A stretch of DNA of 64,000 nt from positions 2,445,954-2,509,953 of the forward strand of contig BFEA01000059.1 of assembly GCA_003427395.1 (NCBI GenBank). The letters are read 5' to 3'. The translations under genes and the position numbers were made by a program. Positions 21,429 to 29,953 of the stretch are shown here, piece after piece (positions within the stretch are counted from its first letter, which is position 1; each line of letters begins with the position of its first letter). The notes beneath the pieces are model-generated. The model did not search any database. It was given only the letters and a program-made list of their open reading frames with translations, and was not told the origin of the DNA. Source of the DNA: Chara braunii (Eukaryota; Streptophyta; Charophyceae; Charales; Characeae).

Positions 21429-22200
21429 ATGCGTCGGTGCTCGACTCTCAGTGTGGCTCGCTCCCCCAATCTGCGGACTGGTCATGGCTCAGCTCGGCTC
21501 GGCTCGTTGTGCCGCTCTGCTCCGCATGCTGGTCTGCTCGGCGCTGTGCGCAGCGTTTCCCCGCGCACCGGGTGGCACTGCTCCACTCTTTGCGCGACTC
21601 TGGTCGTCGACGTTTTGTGCTACTCAGCTCTCGACTCTTTGCGCAACTCTGCTCGACTCTTTAGCACTCTTTGTGTGCCGCGATCTTCTCGACTATAGAT
21701 AGGTAGACGTTTTGTGCTACTCTGTTCTCGACTCTTTGCGCAACTCTGCTCTCTAGCACTCCTTGTGTGCCGCGATCTTCTCGACTATAGGTAGGTAGGT
21801 AGCTGGACGTCTGCTCGAATCTGTACAGCTCCGCTCAGCTCGGTCTGAGAGCTCTGCTCGACACTGTCACACTGCAGAGGTTGAGCGGATATGCTCGCGC
21901 TGTGTGTCGCGCTGCACGCGTCTCTGAGCGGCTCTGCTCGACTCTCTCTTCACGGGTCGGCTCGATTTTCTGCATATGGCTCTCGGCGCTGGGCTTTGCT
22001 CAGACTCTCAGCACCTCAGCTCGACCTCGTGCAGCTCTGCGCAGCTCTCTGCCACCCTCTCCCCTCTCTCCTCCGCCCACGCATGCTTGCCTCTGCTCCT
22101 CTCAGATTTTGACGCTCTATGCATCATGCGGCTTTACCCAACTCTGCTCCGCTTCTGACGTCACCGCCTTTCGACTGATACGCATTCACTGCACCTGTTC
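21429..22200 (+). repeat. Cryptically repetitive CTCTGCTCGACT tract with a 98-bp tandem duplication
   Basis: About 0.75 kb built of drifting GCTCGACTCT/TCTGCTCG words. A clear tandem pair starts GACGTTTTGTGCTACTC at about 21,609 and 21,707, each ending near CGCGATCTTCTCGACTATAG. All three plus frames stay open for 75-90 codons because stop triplets are rare in this composition, so the frames are not evidence for a gene. Confidence 0.8.
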
Positions 22201-22585
22201 TTCGCCGAGAACGTGAAGCGGAGGGGAAGGGGGAGACATGAGCGGCAGGTGTGGCACGTGCTTAGCAATACACAAACCAGCGCTCGAACCAGCGACCAGC
22301 ACAGCAACGTCAACGCGACCAGGAATGCTGTCAATAGCTCACCCAAGGAGAACAAGAGTCAGAGAATCTCTGACAGAGAAGAGACAAAGGAATGGTGTGC
22401 GCAAAACCATCACCGCGCCCCTCTCTGCGCTTCCCTCCCCCCCCTAGAGACCCACCACGAAGGGTGAAAAAAGAAGAAGGAAAAACATTTTGAAAAAATT
22501 ACTTTACTAGATCATTAAATTAAAATTTGATAATTGTTTTTCGTATTTACTAAACATGACATCATCGAAATACAATCCGGCCTCC

Positions 22586-22586
<1 letters not shown>
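22201..22586. other. Intergenic, no gene seen
   Basis: No supported feature. AT-rich from 22,480. Confidence 0.5.
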
Positions 22587-22629
<43 letters not shown>

Positions 22630-22632
22630 CCC

Positions 22633-22664
<32 letters not shown>
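22587..22664. repeat. Poly(A)-C6-poly(A) tract
   Basis: Two long A runs separated by a short C-rich interruption, with another A run at 22,780-22,801. Lysine-rich frames across these are artefacts of composition. Confidence 0.95.
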
Positions 22665-22665
<1 letters not shown>

Positions 22666-23153
22666 GCAATCCGGCCGACAGGAACATCAAAGAAAAAGCA
22701 AAAAGAGAGATTATAAGTCACTAACGCAGCAGGGGAAACCACTTCGAGTCTTCACAAGAGAAATTTTGTCAGACCATCAAAAAAAAAAAAAAAAAAAAAA
22801 ATTAACGGAGATTCTAGAGGAGGACAGCTGTGGCGTCATTGAATTGAAAACGTCAAGACAGACGACCAATCAAAATGGAATCACTAATTTAGTATGGTTG
22901 CTCATTCATCAGCATCATACCAAACAATAAACGAACGGCGTTAAAGAGAGAAGGCAGAAAGTACTAATAAGTGAGAGAGGACGAGGCAATGAGTACGGAA
23001 TATCCTCCTTGACATGAACCTACTGCAAAAATAGTAAATGGGCAAATACTTAAATAAACAGGCAAATAAATAAGCAAAGTTAGCAAACAAATTCAAAAAA
23101 CATTACAGAATGCAACGGTCCAATCAATCAATCGCACGACATGGCCAAATCAG

Positions 23154-23440
23154 TTCAGCGATGCGAAATGCTGAGATGGGACACGTGGCACCACTCTAGG
23201 TGGTGTTCGAAAAAGGATGGACCCAGATCCCCCCCGCAGCAAAACCCCACTTGCTGGCCCTCCCACTTTCCCCCCTGTCTCTTATACACATCTAGATGTG
23301 TATAAGAGACAGACTCTTCAGCGATGCGAAATGCTGAGATGGGACACGTGGCACCACTCTAGGTGGTGTTCGAAAAAGGATGGACCCAGATCCCCCCCGC
23401 AGCAAAACCCCACTTGCTGGCCCTCCCACTTTCCCCCCCC
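23154..23440. other. Nextera mate-pair junction adapter flanked by a duplicated 121-bp block (contamination)
   Basis: 23,275-23,293 is CTGTCTCTTATACACATCT and 23,294-23,312 is AGATGTGTATAAGAGACAG: two inverted Tn5 mosaic ends, the standard Nextera mate-pair circularisation adapter. The 121 bp before it (23,154-23,274) repeat after it (from 23,317) up to a C run. The adapter and one copy are library or assembly artefacts. Confidence 0.98.
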
Positions 23441-23591
23441 CCCCCCCCCCATAAGTCTGGCTCTCCGTGGTAAAGGAAGCCGACGACTGACAATCTAACG
23501 CACGATGAGAAGAAGACGGGGATGCACAAGTGCATAGCCAAGTCCAGAGCCACCGACAGAATCCGATCTTTCTTCTTCCTCCTCTGTCCAT

Positions 23592-23640
23592 TGATCCCTG
23601 CCGTCCTCCTCCTCCTCCTCCTCCTCCTCCTCCTCCTCCC
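23592..23640. repeat. (TCC)n microsatellite
   Basis: Trinucleotide run. On the reverse strand it would encode poly-glycine inside the frame described next. Confidence 0.95.
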
Positions 23641-23664
23641 TCCATGATCACCCCTTTACTCCCT

Positions 23665-24029
23665 CCCCTTCCGATTACTTCTCGTACCCTTCTGCTTTTC
23701 CGCGATCCCGACATATCCTTCCTGTCCATCTCTCCACTTTTCCTTCGCTCCGCCTGCTCTGATAACATATGCATGACTTGCTGCGTCTCCCAGACTGACC
23801 ACGCCGCTTGCAAGATTCGAACGCGCGACTGCTCGTACAGAGCCTCGAATTCCATCAAAGCATCCTTACATTCAGGAAGGGATCGCGATCGATCCATAGG
23901 TATCGCACGCCAGCCACCTGGAGTATAAGCAGGCCGCGTGTCCATGCGGGAGAACGTCGCCGCGTCGCCGCAAGCCTTAGGGTTGCCTCTCTTCATTTCG
24001 TACTCGCCATCAGTCCCAACCCAGACCAT
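23665..24029 (-). CDS. Unidentified open frame (possible exon)
   Basis: Reverse-strand frame whose upstream part has ordinary amino-acid composition: TRPAYTPGGWRAIPMD, then a helical, charged stretch (PECKDALMEFEALYEQSRVR, ETQQVMHMLSEQAERRKSG). After about residue 120 it runs into the (TCC)n poly-Gly tract and then the duplicated adapter region, which is not real coding sequence. I recognise no family. The stretch at 23,805-23,830 also resembles a B box (CGCGTTCGAATCTTGC), so a SINE origin is an alternative. Confidence 0.2.
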
Positions 24030-24117
24030 CTTCCTCCTCCTATTGTCCTACTGATCCTCTCCCTCTCTCTTGCCGATTTCTTCACGCAGATAGCCGCGTG
24101 ACTAACCGCAGCCTATC

Positions 24118-24360
24118 CTGCTGCATTGCTCCTCCTCCTCCTCCTACTCCTACTCCTACTCCTATTACTACTACTATCACCACCACAACAACTGCTGTTC
24201 TCAAATCAAATGCTTCTCCGCATAAAACGAAAAGATCTTTACACACGTCCTCTCCTTCGCGCCGATCTAGCTGCACTTCCTCCCACTTCTCCTTCTCCTC
24301 CTCCTCCTCCTTACCCTCCTCCTTCTCTTCCTTTTCCTCTTCCTCCTTCTCCTCCTCACA
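24118..24360. repeat. Pyrimidine-rich CTC/CTA/CCT tract
   Basis: Imperfect trinucleotide repeats (CTCCTC, CTACTC, CACCAC, CTCCTC). Several frames are open for this reason only. Confidence 0.85.
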
Positions 24361-24875
24361 CACCGGAGAGCTGTAAGGTCGTATCTAATAACGACGTTCA
24401 CACTCAGAGTCTCCCTTTTGTCACTGCTCTGCCGTTGTTTCTAGTTGTTCCTTTCGAGAAGGAATTGAAGAATGTACAACATTCCTGGACGGCCCGGGCA
24501 GGATTACGAGCCAATCGAAGCGATGAGCACCTCATCCACTTGAGCTCGATCAGCCTCTGATGGTTGTCACGACTCACAAGCCAACCTCCTCCTACGTGCA
24601 CGGCAGCACCGACGATAGATGGAGAGCATCTCTTGCTTCCGCTCCACTCAAGAAGACGTACTTAGACTTGCCCGATTTCGTTTACTTACATTACCTTACC
24701 CATGCTGGGGCCCCCGCCTGCAACTTCACTCACTCTACTGCACACTCACACTCACACTCACACTTCCCTGCTCGTAGTATTGCGTAGACGATGGCCAGAC
24801 TCCAACCCGAATGTGTCTTAAGAAACTCTGATGAAGAACGCGCAGCACGTCAACTTCAATGAAATCTCCATTCAT
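24361..24875. other. Intergenic, no gene seen
   Basis: A short (CACTCA)n run at 24,735-24,762. Nothing else supportable. Confidence 0.5.
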
Positions 24876-24998
24876 GGCATCCTCACACTAGGACGTCTTT
24901 TTTTACCACGTTCTGAACGTGATTGCAGTCAGATTCATCTAAATCTGGCTGTAATTGCAGTCAGATACGTTCAAGGAAGTCCTAGAGTGAGCAAGCCC
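24876..24998. mobile_element. MITE, GGGCATACTCACAC family, diverged copy
   Basis: Left end GGCATCCTCACACTAGGACG pairs imperfectly with the right end AGTCCTAGAGTGAGCAAGCCC. The interior has inverted CAGTCAGATTCATCT and AATTGCAGTCAGATACG words. About 123 bp, no ORF. Confidence 0.65.
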
Positions 24999-25248
24999 TC
25001 AGTCTGTGGCCGCAACTTCTTCATTTCCCTAACTACTACAGGTAGACCCACCTCCGCTGGCAGCGTCACATCAGAGCACTGAACTGAACGGATCGGCTGC
25101 CGATCATACTCCCAAGGCAGCAGGGACGGAACAAGGCTAAGGAATCGAAAAAGCCGAAGGGAAAAGAAAATCCCCGAAGAGGAATGCGGGACCTGTTTCC
25201 TTCAGGACAATCAGGACATTTCCGTTGAATTGAATTGGAATGACACGA

Positions 25249-25367
25249 GGCGTATTCACACTAGCAGTACCTCAAAGGTATCTGACCGCATTCACGGCCA
25301 TACGTGGACGTATCTGGCAGCAATTCCGTCCATAAATACTTAGAAAAGTCGTAGTGTGAGTATGCCC
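25249..25367. mobile_element. MITE, GGGCATACTCACAC family
   Basis: Left end GGCGTATTCACACTAGCAG, right end GTCGTAGTGTGAGTATGCCC. About 119 bp. Same termini as the 412-bp element at 28,527 and same interior words as the 24.9-kb copy (TCTGGCAGCAATTCCGTCCA). Confidence 0.75.
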
Positions 25368-25677
25368 GCAGACTAGACTGCATGCCCCCCCCTGCGCTTG
25401 GAACGAGAAATCAAATGCCGGGCGATTGCGACGAGAGAAGACAAACAAAACCGAGCTAACAAAGCAAAGAGTGCGAACGAGGCATCCTACAACGATAAAA
25501 TTCGATCAGTCGAATCGACCGAAGGAACTTCGCTCTTTGATGAATCACCAGGAACGCCAATGATATGATATACCAGGGGATTGCTACACACTCCAGTGTC
25601 CCAATCCCAACGGCCGTGAACCTCCACATCGTTCGCCCGCCCCCCTGCCCACCCACCCACCCCCCCCACGCAGAGGC

Positions 25678-25735
25678 CGGGGGCAAGGTCCCACTTGCGC
25701 AAATTAGGAGATATCGGCCGTCGATCTTTGCTATC
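25678..25735. mobile_element. Left half of a fold-back MITE, GGGGCAAGGTCCC family
   Basis: GGGGGCAAGGTCCCACTTGC, GCAAATTAGGAGATATCGG and CCGTCGATCTTTGCTATC run into an N gap. The order is the reverse complement of the right half of the complete copy at 26,274. Confidence 0.75.
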
Positions 25736-26041
25736 NNNNNNNNNNNNNNNNNNNNNNNNNNNNNNNNNNNNNNNNNNNNNNNNNNNNNNNNNNNNNNNNN
25801 NNNNNNNNNNNNNNNNNNNNNNNNNNNNNNNNNNNNNNNNNNNNNNNNNNNNNNNNNNNNNNNNNNNNNNNNNNNNNNNNNNNNNNNNNNNNNNNNNNNN
25901 NNNNNNNNNNNNNNNNNNNNNNNNNNNNNNNNNNNNNNNNNNNNNNNNNNNNNNNNNNNNNNNNNNNNNNNNNNNNNNNNNNNNNNNNNNNNNNNNNNNN
26001 NNNNNNNNNNNNNNNNNNNNNNNNNNNNNNNNNNNNNNNNN
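25736..26041. other. Assembly gap (306 N)
   Basis: Run of N beginning inside the fold-back MITE. Hairpin structure may have caused the gap. Confidence 0.99.
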
Positions 26042-26273
26042 CGCCCCCCCCGCCAAAAAAAAAAAAAAAAACCGACGCAATCTCACCAAATGTGAAAAAA
26101 GACAAGAAAAAGAACGGACGCATCTTCCCGCATCTTGGCGGAAGATAAGTGTGCGTCATTTTAATTTAAACATTTCGTGCGGGGAGAGGCGAGGAAAGAC
26201 CAAAGACCACCTCGATTCGGACGCATCCCTTCAATTCCGGAGGAGTGTGTGTTGTGGTTTTCTACCCAGAGCA

Positions 26274-26379
26274 GGGGCTTGGTCCCACTTGCACGAATTA
26301 AGAGATACTGACCGTAGATAGCAAAGATCAACGGCCGAAATCTCCATCCAAAAAATTTGCGCAAGTGGGACCTTGCCCC
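26274..26379. mobile_element. Fold-back MITE, GGGGCAAGGTCCC family, 106 bp
   Basis: Left end GGGGCTTGGTCCCACTTGC pairs with right end GCAAGTGGGACCTTGCCCC. The interior (ACCGTAGATAGCAAAGATC, AACGGCCGAAATC) continues the palindrome, so almost the whole element can form one hairpin. A remnant lies at 26,668-26,712 (GACCATAGATTACGAAGATC). Confidence 0.85.
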
Positions 26380-26388
26380 AGAAAAACC

Positions 26389-26416
26389 TCGATCGATCGA
26401 TCGATCGATCGATCGA
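26389..26416. repeat. (GATC)n microsatellite
   Basis: Perfect GATC/CGAT run of about 28 bp. Confidence 0.95.
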
Positions 26417-26420
26417 TTTT

Positions 26421-26510
26421 CTTTTGGTTTGCGCGGGATCTGCTGTGGGGCCCACGAAAAATGTTCCTTTCTTTTGGTTTGCGCGGGATCTGCTGTGGGG
26501 CCCACGAAAA
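26421..26510. repeat. 40-bp exact repeat, period 50
   Basis: 26,421-26,460 (CTTTTGGTTTGCGCGGGATC, then TGCTGTGGGGCCCACGAAAA) recurs exactly at 26,471-26,510. The end GCCCACGAAAACAGAGGAGC is repeated once more near 26,536. Confidence 0.95.
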
Positions 26511-26512
26511 CA

Positions 26513-27037
26513 GAGGAGCGGCAAGTCCTACAGTGGCGCCCACGAAAACAGAGGAGCGACTCCCAATCAACCGAACGTTGGCCCCCCTTTTCCTTTTCTC
26601 TGGTACCGCCAAACGCCTTTCCTAACGGCCTGTGTCTGCGTCGAGGTCCCAATAATCCCACCCTCATCCCTGACTGACCATAGATTACGAAGATCGACGG
26701 CCACAAACGAAAGCTCCTATGACAAGTAGGGAGCACCCTTTTTCTTTGGGAAAAAAAAAGTATAAGGAGCGCCGTTTATTTGGTGGTGGTGGTTGGGGGG
26801 GGGGGGGAATAGAGCCATTTCTCGATTTTATTTTTTCTTTCATTTCTAGATTTTCTCTTCTCCTTTTCTTATCCTTTAGAACTGTATGTGTCATTTCTCG
26901 TTTTTTTTTCTTTTTTTTTTTTTTCAAACCCGCAGCCACTCGACCAAGCGCGCCCGATTCGCTCGCTCGCTGTCTGCTTCGATTCGGTCGGGCGAATCCC
27001 GCAGCTCGTCTTCTTGTGCGTGTATCCTCGTGACGTT
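26513..27037. other. Intergenic, no gene seen
   Basis: A poly(G) run at 26,796-26,808 and a T-rich tract at 26,900-26,925. No supported gene. Confidence 0.5.
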
Positions 27038-27163
27038 GGGCCTCGCTCCACTACTCTCCACATGCACAAAAGACAAAAAGAAAGCATGGCGGCGCATCTT
27101 TCCATGTTCTAGCGGAATATTCAGTCTCGTTCTGCACATGTCGAGAGTAGCGGAGGGAGGCCC
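27038..27163. mobile_element. MITE, GGGCCTCGCTCCAC family, 126 bp
   Basis: Left GGGCCTCGCTCCACTACTCT, right AGAGTAGCGGAGGGAGGCCC. Opposite interior orientation to the 28.4-kb copy (TTCCATGTTCTAGCGGAATA). Flanked by GTT on both sides (27,035-27,037 and 27,164-27,166), consistent with a 3-bp target duplication as in PIF/Harbinger elements. Confidence 0.88.
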
Positions 27164-27594
27164 GTTGGCGCGCTGGCGGTGCAAATCGGGAGGAAATAAA
27201 TAAGAGGCGGGGGACAACCCCCAGCAGGAGCGCACAAAATCCGTTCCCATGTCATGACGTTGGTCCGCTGTCGTCAGGAAAATGAAAACCTGGCGGGCGC
27301 ACAGTGCGGGATTTGGCCTGGGTTGGTGGTCCCGGAGTTTCCGGATTTGCGCTCGTGGATCGACGCCCGGCGCCCCAGGCGGGTGCGTCGAGCCGACAAA
27401 AAGAACACCCCCGACCCTCGCGGCGGGAAAGTAACGAGCAGACAGGAAAAGACCAGGACACGTGGATCTGAACGCACTGGTGAATTTGGGCCCCACAAAT
27501 GGAGATGCAAGATTGCTTCTCGTATCTGATCGGATCGTCAGCGAATTCCTCCACTCCATTATGACACTGAAGGGAAGACAAAACACTGTAAATC
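27164..27594. other. Intergenic sequence upstream of U6
   Basis: No gene seen. I find neither a plant-type upstream element (RTCCCACATCG) nor a TATA box at about -30 (27,560-27,572 reads TATGACACTGAAG) before the U6 sequence. Confidence 0.5.
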
Positions 27595-27612
27595 GTCCTT
27601 CGGGACATCCGT

Positions 27613-27644
<32 letters not shown>

Positions 27645-27694
27645 GGCCGCTGCGCAAGGATGATACGGATAAATCGAGAAATGGTCCAGATTTT
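27595..27694 (+). ncRNA. U6: U6 spliceosomal snRNA (full-length copy)
   Basis: Near-complete U6: 5' hairpin GTCCTTCGGGAC, AAAATTGGAACGATACAGAG (contains the ACAGAGA box), AAGATTAGCATGGCC (AGC triad), TGCGCAAGGATGA, AAATCGAGAAATGGTCC, and a terminal T4 at 27,691-27,694. The 5' hairpin is one base pair shorter than the usual GTCCC/GGGAC, and both sides lost the base, so pairing is kept. Other changes are few (CCGTTAAAA for CCGATAAAA, GCCGC for GCCCC, ATACGGAT for ACACGCAC). U6 forms the catalytic core of the spliceosome. Without visible promoter elements it may be a retrocopy. It joins a 5S rRNA sequence with no spacer. Confidence 0.85.
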
Positions 27695-27695
27695 C

Positions 27696-27815
27696 ATGGT
27701 ACGGTCGTACCACGGCTAATGCGCCCGATCCCATCCTAACACGGAAGCCAAGCGCCGTAGGGCCGGAATGGTACTGCGATGGGTGACCTCCTGGGAACTC
27801 CCGGCGCCGTACCGT
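27696..27815 (+). rRNA. 5S: 5S rRNA-like sequence fused to U6
   Basis: GGTACGGTCGTACCACGGC, TAATGCGCCCGATCCCATC, ACGGAAGCCAAGCGCCG, then GATGGGTGACCTCCTGGGAA and CGGCGCCGTACC. Ends pair as 5S helix I (GGTACGG with CCGTACC). The internal control region is recognisable (A-box AAGCCAAGCGCCG; C-box GATGGGTGACCTCCTGGGAA matches plant 5S). 5S is a large-subunit ribosomal RNA made by Pol III. No T4 terminator follows within 60 bp, and the sequence starts one base after the U6 T4, so independent expression is doubtful. Confidence 0.8.
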
Positions 27816-27818
27816 ATG

Positions 27819-27931
27819 GTCTGCAGTTATGCCCTGAAATCGTGACAGGAATCAATAAAAAGAGAATGAGAGCCTAATTACATTAGCATAGCACTATCTT
27901 ATGCGTATCTGTCTGCAGTTATGCCCTGAAA
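27819..27931 (+). repeat. 21-bp direct repeat flanking 71 bp, just after 5S
   Basis: GTCTGCAGTTATGCCCTGAA plus one A occurs at 27,819-27,839 and 27,911-27,931. The intervening segment contains AATCAATAAAAAGAG. Confidence 0.9.
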
Positions 27932-28096
27932 GGAAAGGTCTCCTGGTAATCAGGGGACCACAGGATAGCCTGAAGCTGCTTGGGTGAGGTGAGGTGCGGC
28001 GAGGCAAGGAGGCTTTGCCAGTGGGGGCTGGGGGGGACAGGGTTGGGTCACCATGCCTGCTGGTCTCATCCGCCCCTGCCCTTCCTAGCCATGGGG

Positions 28097-28250
28097 CTGG
28101 GCATGGTTATACTGGAGTGATGAGTAGAAAGTGCGTTGGTGTGTGGGTGTGGCATGCTTGTGGGAGGAAGCCATTTTGAGATGACGCCCATGGGGGTGGG
28201 CATGGTTATGCTGGAGTGCTGAGTAGAAAGTGCATGCATGTGGGTGTTAC
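28097..28250 (+). repeat. Tandem duplication, period about 98 bp
   Basis: GGGCATGGTTATACTGGAG, TGATGAGTAGAAAGTGC (from 28,099) recurs from 28,197 with three substitutions. Confidence 0.9.
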
Positions 28251-28378
28251 GGACCCTGATCAGCGTGCCAAAGCACGTCTGATCTCAGTTATGAAAACCC
28301 GGGTCTCGCTCCACTATTCTAGACTCTATAAAATTTTCTAGAGTTGATATAGAGTTGTCTGAGTCTAGAGTAGAGCAA

Positions 28379-28499
28379 GGGCCTAGCTGCACTACTCTCG
28401 AAATGTGCAAAACGAGAGTGAATCTTCCGCTAGAATATGGAAAGATGCACCGCCATGATTTTTGTCTTTTGTGCATGTCGAGAGTAGTGCAGCTACCCC
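28379..28499. mobile_element. MITE, GGGCCTCGCTCCAC family
   Basis: Left GGGCCTAGCTGCACTACTCT, then CGAAATGTGCAAAACGAGAG. Right TTTTGTGCATGTCGAGAGTA then GTGCAGCTA. The right-terminal GGCCC has been replaced by a C run. Confidence 0.82.
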
Positions 28500-28526
28500 C
28501 CAAATCTGGTGTCATCGCTCCACTAA

Positions 28527-28938
28527 GGGCATACTCACACAGCGAACCCAAAGCCGCAAAATATGGGGATTTGGGAAGGGCCGATTTGAGGTTTTGGGTA
28601 TGGTTCACGTCACACTGTTGTACCCTTTCAGATGGGACAAGGTCGCGGCCGTCTCGAGAAATGGGGATTTGGTACTTGGCTGGTCACAGGGCGCCATCCA
28701 CCAATTGTGCAAGAACTTTTGTGAACGAATTTTTGCAAAATTTTGAAGAAAATGCAAAAAAAAAAAAAAAAAAAGGGAATTTGCAGTCACCTCTAAAATC
28801 CCTTGCCCCGCGGCCTCCCGGGCCGCTCGCAAATGGGCACTGGAATAGTACATTTGCGAATTTGGTAGATCCGTGTGACCGGCCTTTTCCCCTTTTTGGG
28901 GGGATTTTGGGATTATAGGTCCCCGTGTGAGTATGCCC
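28527..28938. mobile_element. PIF/Harbinger-like MITE, 412 bp, with TAA target duplication
   Basis: Terminal inverted repeats GGGCATACTCACAC (28,527) and GTGTGAGTATGCCC (28,925-28,938). Flanks are TAA at 28,524-28,526 and TAA at 28,939-28,941, the target-site signature (TWA) of PIF/Harbinger elements. No transposase ORF, so non-autonomous. An internal poly(A) lies at 28,757-28,774. Confidence 0.9.
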
Positions 28939-29539
28939 TAACTCTAAAAACAAACGAGAATATATATATATATTTTTTCGGAAACAGAGAAGAGACAAGC
29001 CTTCTGTTGTCAGGGTAGAGGTGGTTGTCGGCCTAGACATGAGGCACACTTAGGATTTTCTAGGCGGGAGCAAGGGACCAGTTGAGCACACTTGAAAAAA
29101 TGGTCGTTGCAGGCAGGCTCTAGACCGGTCTAGAGTGCACAACCGTGGGTACCTCTGAGAACTCTAGAATACATTTTTCTAGAGTGCTGTTCTAGATTAA
29201 GTGGAGCGACGCTTTACTCTAGACGGTTTCTCGAGTAAATCTTGACAACTCTAGAACGAAATTCGGAGAGCTGATTTCTAGAGTAAGTGGAGCGATTCTG
29301 GACTCTAGATTTTTGTTGAGTACAAAGTAGTGGAGCGAGACCCCTTGTTTGAGATGATGTCGGAGAACCCATTTTCGGTGTTTGATCATGTGGATGAGTT
29401 GGCACGGGAGTGACAGGAGTATGATGGCAGTCAAGATGGCAACAGTCTTTTGGAGATCTTTTGTTTCTTCTTCTGGCGTGTTATTTCGTGGACGCTTCGT
29501 CAAATGGTTGTGCCCACCAGAAGTTGAAGACTGAAGATA

Positions 29540-29950
29540 GGGTCTCACTCCACTACTGTCCACTATACATAATTTTGTTTATCGGCCGTATAACTGTCAG
29601 AGCTAAAACAATCGTGTAAACTGCAGCGTCAATCCACTTCCTATCTGCTATACAATTCTCCAATTCATGAGTTCACTACAAAATACCTGTACAACACTAC
29701 ATACACGACAACAATTTGTCAGCCCAGACTCCAGGTGCTTCATATGATTTCGCGCTAGAACGCCAACTTCCTCCGACCACCCTCTGAGTAACAACGTTTG
29801 CAGGCTGTGAACTATACGGGATCATATGGTGAATTTGGAGTGCGTTGTTTGACAACTATACGGGGATTTTCGATGCTACATTTCTGATAGTAAGTAAAGC
29901 GGTGTCCCACTATCCGAAATCGTACAGCAGATAGTAGTGGAGCGAGACCC
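29540..29950. mobile_element. MITE, GGGTCTCRCTCCACTACT family, 411 bp
   Basis: Left end GGGTCTCACTCCACTACTGT, right end ATAGTAGTGGAGCGAGACCC. Flanked by ATA on both sides (29,537-29,539 and 29,951-29,953), consistent with a 3-bp target duplication. No coding capacity seen. Confidence 0.85.
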
Positions 29951-29953
29951 ATA

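Larger units (their letters stand above)
28293..29345. mobile_element. Possible composite element with GGGTCTCGCTCCACTA ends
   Basis: Left end GGGTCTCGCTCCACTATTCT (28,294) and right end AGTAGTGGAGCGAGACCCC (29,326-29,344) are inverted. TCTAGA-rich subterminal words (ACTCTAGAA, TTTCTAGAGT) crowd both flanks. Two other MITEs (28,379 and 28,527) sit inside. An internal AGTAAGTGGAGCGATTC at 29,280 suggests more than one element. Confidence 0.45.

Noticed and set aside
21429-21702. Three overlapping 75-90-codon ORFs
   Set aside because: All frames are open because of CT-rich repeat composition; no conserved motif.
22534-22930. Lysine-rich ORFs
   Set aside because: Translation of poly(A) tracts.
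23217-23498. ORF containing SYTHLDVYKRQ
   Set aside because: The peptide is the translation of the Nextera adapter. The frame also crosses the artificial duplication.
23805-23830. tRNA gene on the minus strand (GCGTTCGAATCTTGC)
   Set aside because: T-stem does not pair and no A box was found. Kept only as an alternative note for the ORF there.
24098-24560. Serine/leucine-rich ORFs in the CTC tract
   Set aside because: Low-complexity pyrimidine repeats; no motif and several frames open at once.
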